From contig CAWGJF010000002.1 of the NCBI GenBank assembly GCA_963822905.1, positions 682,001 through 746,000 of the forward strand: DNA of 64,000 nucleotides. The letters run 5' to 3'. The DNA comes from CAWGJF01 sp963822905. GTDB lineage: Bacteria; Bacteroidota; Ignavibacteria; Ignavibacteriales; Ignavibacteriaceae. Under the pieces are notes generated by a model. That model saw only the letters and a list, made by a program, of their open reading frames with translations. It was not told the origin of the DNA and searched no databases. How positions within the stretch are numbered: the stretch's first letter is position 1; every line of letters starts with the position of its first letter. Below, piece after piece: positions 60,082 through 64,000 of the stretch. The position numbers and the translations under genes are program-made.

Positions 60082-61665
60082 ATGATTAAACGTTTAATAT
60101 TATTTTGTTTTGTTTTTGGGAGTATTGCCCTTTCTCAGCAGTGGGAATTACTTAATACAATTCCAAATTCAGCAAATGTAAGTTCAATTGCGGTGGTTAA
60201 CCAAAATGTTATTTGGATTGCATGTAACGCTTCCCAAATATTTTTATCTGAGGATGGAGGTCAAACCTGGGTTTTAAGAAATACCGGACTCCCATCAACG
60301 GACCTTTATGGAATTTCAGCAATCGATAATATGAATTGCTGGGTAGGAACTTTAACTGGAAGCATCTACAGAACCTCAGATGGTGGTAATAGCTGGTCAC
60401 TTCAGGTAGCTGTTTCAGGCAGTTTTATTAATGGTATACATATGTTCGATTTAAATAATGGGGTCTACACTGGTGATCCAACTGGCAATGGAGTTCCATA
60501 TCAGAATAGATATACAACCGATGGCGGTACTACATGGACTCTGGCTCCAAACTCTCCTATAGGAACAAATGAGTTTGGGGTAATTAATGCCTGGGATTGG
60601 ACTGATCAAAATACATTCTGGATAGGTTCAGCAAATACAACTGCAAATGCAACAACTGCTAAAATATTTTATACAACTACTGGTTTTGCAGGTACCTGGA
60701 ATTTTACTACTGTTCCGGGAACTGGAGGTAGTGCCGGCTTATATTATCAAGCAATTGCATTTACAGATGCGACACATGGAATGGCTGGTTCTAATGGTAG
60801 TGATATTGTAAAAACTACAGATGGAGGTGTTACCTGGCAACCAACCAGTATACCTCCTAACGTCACGACATTTGCTGCAATTAATTCTGTTGGATTAAAA
60901 AATGGTTCTAATACATATCGTTTTGTATTGAATGAAGGAGTTTCATATAGGATGTTTAAAACAACAGATCAGGGAACTACCTGGGAAGAAGAAACATTAC
61001 CAGCACCAGCTGTAACTAATGGTGTTCAACATATGGTTTTCTTAAATAGTAATCTTGGTTTTGCAGGAGGTGGCTCAGGAGTATTCTTAAAATATACTGG
61101 TGCTGTTCCAGTTGAACTTACTTCTTTTGTTGCTGATGCAAACTATGGTCAGGTTAAATTAAATTGGACAACAGCAACTGAAACTAATAACCAAATGTTC
61201 GAAATTCAGAGAAAGTCAGAAAACACAGAATTTAATACAATTGGATATGTTGATGGAGCAGGAACAACAACAGAAGAGCAACAATACACTTACACAGATC
61301 GTTCGGTTCCAACCGGAAATTATTCCTATAGATTAAAGCAAATCGATTTCGATGGCACTTATGAATATTCTGATATTGTTGAAGTTGATGTTAAAGGACC
61401 CTTATCCTTTGATTTAAAACAAAATTACCCTAATCCTTTCAACCCCTCAACTAAAATTAATTTCAGCATTCCAAAGGCTGGAGATGTAAAATTGGCGGTT
61501 TACAACACGGTTGGTGAAGAAGTTGCTGTTCTGGTTGATGGTTTTATGCAAGAAGGTTTTAATCAAATAATTTTTGATGCTTCATCATTACCCAGCGGAA
61601 TGTACATTTACAAAATACAGTCAGATCAATCAATACTGACAAAGAAAATGATGTTATTGAAATAA
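60082..61665 (+). CDS. BNR/Ycf48-like repeat protein with T9SS sorting domain
   Basis: The protein has 527 residues, with a GGAGG ribosome site. Signal peptide to about residue 19; residues 20-345 carry sortilin/BNR-type repeats with the Ser/Thr-x-Asp-Gly-Gly-x-x-Trp pattern (FLSEDGGQTWVLRNTG, YRTSDGGNSWSLQ, RYTTDGGTTWTLAP, VKTTDGGVTWQPTS, FKTTDQGTTWEEE). A fibronectin-like module (VELTSFVADANYGQVKLNW) and T9SS tail (KQNYPNPFNPSTKINFSIP to LTKKMMLLK) follow. Intact, unlike the minus-strand BNR gene near 34-35 kb. It is probably surface-exposed or released; function unknown. Confidence 0.83.
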   Translation: MIKRLILFCFVFGSIALSQQWELLNTIPNSANVSSIAVVNQNVIWIACNASQIFLSEDGGQTWVLRNTGLPSTDLYGISAIDNMNCWVGTLTGSIYRTSDGGNSWSLQVAVSGSFINGIHMFDLNNGVYTGDPTGNGVPYQNRYTTDGGTTWTLAPNSPIGTNEFGVINAWDWTDQNTFWIGSANTTANATTAKIFYTTTGFAGTWNFTTVPGTGGSAGLYYQAIAFTDATHGMAGSNGSDIVKTTDGGVTWQPTSIPPNVTTFAAINSVGLKNGSNTYRFVLNEGVSYRMFKTTDQGTTWEEETLPAPAVTNGVQHMVFLNSNLGFAGGGSGVFLKYTGAVPVELTSFVADANYGQVKLNWTTATETNNQMFEIQRKSENTEFNTIGYVDGAGTTTEEQQYTYTDRSVPTGNYSYRLKQIDFDGTYEYSDIVEVDVKGPLSFDLKQNYPNPFNPSTKINFSIPKAGDVKLAVYNTVGEEVAVLVDGFMQEGFNQIIFDASSLPSGMYIYKIQSDQSILTKKMMLLK

Positions 61666-61696
61666 TATTTCTGTAACATCTACATTTTCTGAAAAT

Positions 61697-61727
61697 GAGC
61701 CGTTGAAATATGCGGCTCTTTTTATTT
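61697..61727 (+). terminator. Intrinsic terminator
   Basis: GAGCCGT-tgaaatat-GCGGCTC followed by TTTTTATTT. It has the same loop and right arm as the terminators after the two previous T9SS genes, with one change in the left arm (a G-U pair in RNA). Confidence 0.88.
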
Positions 61728-61760
61728 CATTAATTAAGTTTATGGTTGTGATAAAGAATG

Positions 61761-61791
61761 TTGCAATAGAAAAATGTGAATATTATATTTG
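61761..61791 (+). promoter_or_regulatory. Promoter of the tRNA-Gly/tRNA-Cys genes
   Basis: TTG (61761-61763), 20 bp, then TATATTTG (61784-61791) give the -33/-7 spacing typical of Bacteroidota. The predicted start is about 34 nt before tRNA-Gly. Confidence 0.55.
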
Positions 61792-61830
61792 TGCCTGATT
61801 TTGATAAAAAAGTTCTTATAAAAATTGAAT

Positions 61831-61903
<73 letters not shown>

Positions 61904-61906
61904 CAA

Positions 61907-61932
61907 ATCCCGCCAAGGCGGGATATTTTTTT
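61907..61932 (+). terminator. Terminator-like hairpin between the two tRNA genes
   Basis: ATCCCGC-caag-GCGGGAT followed by ATTTTTTT. It starts 3 nt after tRNA-Gly and ends 2 nt before tRNA-Cys, so it could attenuate tRNA-Cys or guide processing. Confidence 0.7.
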
Positions 61933-61934
61933 AA

Positions 61935-62008
61935 GGCGGCGTTGCCAAGTGGCCTAAGGCGAAGGTCTGCAAAACCTTTATTCGTCGGTTCGAATCCGAC
62001 CGCCGCCT
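61935..62008 (+). tRNA. tRNA-Cys (GCA)
   Basis: A 74-nt cloverleaf: acceptor GGCGGCG/CGCCGCC, anticodon stem AAGGT/ACCTT with loop CTGCAAA (GCA), T-loop GGTTCGAATCC. No CCA is encoded. Confidence 0.95.
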
Positions 62009-62075
62009 CAAAAGTTCCTTCCTTGTATTTAACAAATTTTCATTAAATTTATTTTTATTTTCTTTCATCTTTAAA

Positions 62076-62705
62076 ATGAATTATCTGATCGCTTCAGTTA
62101 TTGGCTATCTGTTTGGTTCAATTCCAACAGCATTTTTACTATTGAAAAAATCTAAAGGGATTGATATTCGGGAAGTAGGTTCGGGTAATGTTGGGGCATA
62201 TAATTCCTATGATATTACAAAATCCAAATTCATAGGTATTGCTGTTTTGTTGGTCGATCTGATTAAGGGAGTACTCAGTGTGATTTTAGTGAAATTTATT
62301 TTTCCAGATTCTTTTACACTCGCCGCCCTATCATTGATGTTCGCTGTATTCAGTCATTGTTTTAATCCCTGGATCAATTTTGGGGGAGGAAGAGGTTTAG
62401 CAACAGCAGCGGGAGGATCCCTATTTATTTTTCCATTCCTTCCTATCGTATGGTTAATACTTTGGTTTATTTTTTATACACTGAAAAAAGATATTCTTTT
62501 AGCTAATATTACAGCAATCATAATGACAATTCTAATATCCTTTAGTTCTGTTAATATTGAAATGAAATATTCATTCCCGAAACCGGTTGATGAAGGAAGC
62601 TTGGTTTTCCTATCAACATCAATTTTAGTTTTAATTTTTATTAAGCATATCGAACCATTTAAAGAATTACTTCAAAAACAATTAAAGAATAAAAATGATA
62701 AGTAA
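62076..62705 (+). CDS. plsY: Acyl-phosphate glycerol-3-phosphate acyltransferase
   Basis: The protein has 209 residues and five membrane segments. GYLFGSIPTAFLL, REVGSGNVGAYNSYDI and FSHCFNPWINFGGGRGLATAAG are the three PlsY motifs; the last reads GGGRGLAT where most have GGKGVAT. It transfers an acyl group from acyl-phosphate to glycerol 3-phosphate, the first step of phospholipid synthesis. It overlaps the HtrA gene by 11 nt. Confidence 0.92.
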   Translation: MNYLIASVIGYLFGSIPTAFLLLKKSKGIDIREVGSGNVGAYNSYDITKSKFIGIAVLLVDLIKGVLSVILVKFIFPDSFTLAALSLMFAVFSHCFNPWINFGGGRGLATAAGGSLFIFPFLPIVWLILWFIFYTLKKDILLANITAIIMTILISFSSVNIEMKYSFPKPVDEGSLVFLSTSILVLIFIKHIEPFKELLQKQLKNKNDK

Positions 62706-63879
62706 GAAAACATATTTTTTTAGCTTAATTTTGATTGTCCTTCTTTTTTCAGGATCAATTTTTCTTATCGAAACAAAAAAAGATAAAAACTTTGACACCG
62801 ACTCAACTGAAAATCATATCCGGAATGTTAATCAGAAAAACAATGCAATAGATGACATTAGTTTTTCTAGAGAAAATATTTTAACAAAAACAGTTCACGA
62901 TGTCAGTCCTGCTGTGGTCGGAATAAATGTAACTGAAATAAGACAATACAGGGATCCATTTTCTTCTTTTTTTGATGATCCATTTTTCAAACAATATTTT
63001 GGGAACCAGGGAACGTACAATCAAAAAATTAAAGAACTGGGATCGGGTTATATCATTTCTTCAGATGGTTATATAGTTACTAATGATCACGTTGCAGGAA
63101 ATGCAGCAGAAGTTAAAGTTACTTTAACGGATGGTCGAACTTATGATGCAAAAGTAGTTGGATCAGATACTCCTTCTGATGTATGCTTATTAAAAATTGA
63201 TGAAACCAACCTTCCCTACTTAAAACTCGGGAATTCCGATGATATCATAATTGGCGAATGGGTTATTGCACTTGGAAATCCTTTTGGGTTATTTGAAATA
63301 AATGATAAACCAACAGTTACTGTTGGTGTAATAAGTGCAACGGGAATGAATCTCGAACCGGTAAACGGACGTTATTATTTAAATATGATTCAGACCGATG
63401 CTGCAATAAACGGAGGCAATAGTGGCGGTCCATTAGTTAATAGCCTTGGTGAGGTTATTGGAATGAATACTTTAATCTTTACAGCCGGGAATAATTCAGG
63501 AAATATCGGATTGGGATTTGCTCTTCCAGTAAACAAAGTTAAAAGAATTATTAAAGAACTCAAGAGCGATGGGAAAATTGACAGGGATTTTGAAATAGGT
63601 TTACGTATTCAAACCATAGATGAAGGACTTGCAAAATATTATAAACTTAAAACTTCAAAAGGAGTAATTGTAACTAAAGTTTATTCGGGTACTCCGGCAG
63701 ATAATGCCGGAATTGAAGTCGGTGATATAATTACCAGAATTGAAGGGTATCAAATTAATAACGAAGGCACAATGCAAAGTGTATTCTTTGAATTCAGAGT
63801 AGGACAAATTATTAAGATTGATATTATTAGAGATAACAATAAAATTGAAAAGGAAATGAAGCTGGAGAAAAAGGGATGA
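62695..63879 (+). CDS. HtrA/DegP-like trypsin-fold serine protease with one PDZ domain
   Basis: The protein has 394 residues. An N-terminal signal/anchor helix (TYFFSLILIVLLFSGSIFL) precedes the protease domain with the triad His in YIVTNDHVAGNAAEVKV, Asp in TPSDVCLLKID and Ser in AAINGGNSGGPLVNSLG. One PDZ domain follows (about residues 300-390, ASKGVIVTKVYSGTPADNAGIEVGDII-like). A single PDZ and an uncleaved anchor suggest DegS/HtrA-type quality control in the periplasm. Its stop overlaps the purB start (ATGA). Confidence 0.9.
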   Translation: MISKKTYFFSLILIVLLFSGSIFLIETKKDKNFDTDSTENHIRNVNQKNNAIDDISFSRENILTKTVHDVSPAVVGINVTEIRQYRDPFSSFFDDPFFKQYFGNQGTYNQKIKELGSGYIISSDGYIVTNDHVAGNAAEVKVTLTDGRTYDAKVVGSDTPSDVCLLKIDETNLPYLKLGNSDDIIIGEWVIALGNPFGLFEINDKPTVTVGVISATGMNLEPVNGRYYLNMIQTDAAINGGNSGGPLVNSLGEVIGMNTLIFTAGNNSGNIGLGFALPVNKVKRIIKELKSDGKIDRDFEIGLRIQTIDEGLAKYYKLKTSKGVIVTKVYSGTPADNAGIEVGDIITRIEGYQINNEGTMQSVFFEFRVGQIIKIDIIRDNNKIEKEMKLEKKG

Positions 63880-64000
63880 TTGGAAGATATACACTCCCGG
63901 AAATGGGAAAAATCTGGGAAGATGAATTTAAACTTTCAACGTGGTTAAAGATAGAAATATTGGCATGTGAAGCAAGAGCCGAAATGGGTGAAATTCCTAC
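63876..64000 (+). CDS. purB: Adenylosuccinate lyase (partial, runs off right edge)
   Basis: The first 41 residues are visible: MIGRYTLPEMGKIWEDEFKL, then STWLKIEILACEARAEMGEI, the characteristic PurB N-terminus (RYxxPEMxxIW). It starts with an ATGA overlap with the protease gene. The enzyme acts twice in purine synthesis. The catalytic region lies outside the window. Confidence 0.88.
   Translation, partial: MIGRYTLPEMGKIWEDEFKLSTWLKIEILACEARAEMGEIP

Overview
The window is AT-rich bacterial chromosome, densely packed and with no plasmid, phage or CRISPR signature. It most likely comes from an Ignavibacteria-type member of the Bacteroidota/Chlorobi group. Three things point there: several secreted proteins end in the type IX secretion (T9SS) sorting domain with the QNYPNPFNPTT motif typical of that lineage; candidate promoters carry the Bacteroidota -7 element TAnnTTTG; and a gamma-alpha-fused 2-oxoacid:ferredoxin oxidoreductase is present. 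This assignment is inference; no 16S gene is present.

Layout. 1-1.5 kb: ExbB/ExbD energy-transduction genes (minus, running off the left edge). 1.7-7 kb: minus-strand SDR, secreted nuclease-like lipoprotein, NhaC antiporter, PhzF-like protein and fatty-acid desaturase. 7.1-13.9 kb: polA, two glycosyltransferases, a homocysteine methyltransferase and ispE; then a minus-strand LD-carboxypeptidase. 15.1-21.6 kb: a seven-gene plus-strand block that looks like a sugar-acid (ulosonate/nonulosonate) pathway: GT-B protein, SpsF-like cytidylyltransferase, class III aminotransferase, SDR, KdsC-like phosphatase, a short NeuB-like synthase and a membrane di-iron hydroxylase. 21.6-29.0 kb: a phosphate-starvation region, comprising a metallophosphoesterase and a porin-pstSCAB-phoU operon, each preceded by four 11-bp-phased TTAACA-like repeats (Pho boxes). 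29.1-31.1 kb: DUF190-crcB-aminotransferase (minus).

31.2-35.5 kb: three T9SS-tail genes on the minus strand. Two are tandem paralogues, one with a frameshifted tail; the third is split by an in-frame TAG. 35.6-36.0 kb: tRNA cluster Pro-Arg-His-Glu (minus). 36.2-39.4 kb: LolC/LolE/LolD-type ABC system. 39.4-48.4 kb (minus): leucyl aminopeptidase, NrnA-like phosphoesterase, KorAB, DsbD, NadE. 48.6-50 kb: PspC-domain and LiaF-like envelope proteins. 50-55.4 kb (minus): FMN reductase, alkyltransferase-like protein, prfB with a programmed frameshift, a two-gene AtuA pair, miaA and pcm. 55.7-61.7 kb: three plus-strand T9SS-tail genes, two of them sharing an apparently identical 1,244-bp segment. 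61.8-64 kb: tRNA-Gly, tRNA-Cys, plsY, an HtrA protease and the start of purB.

The most unusual material is the sugar-acid cluster, the clear Pho boxes, the repeat-driven remodelling of T9SS-tail genes, and short palindromes inserted in frame inside coding sequences.
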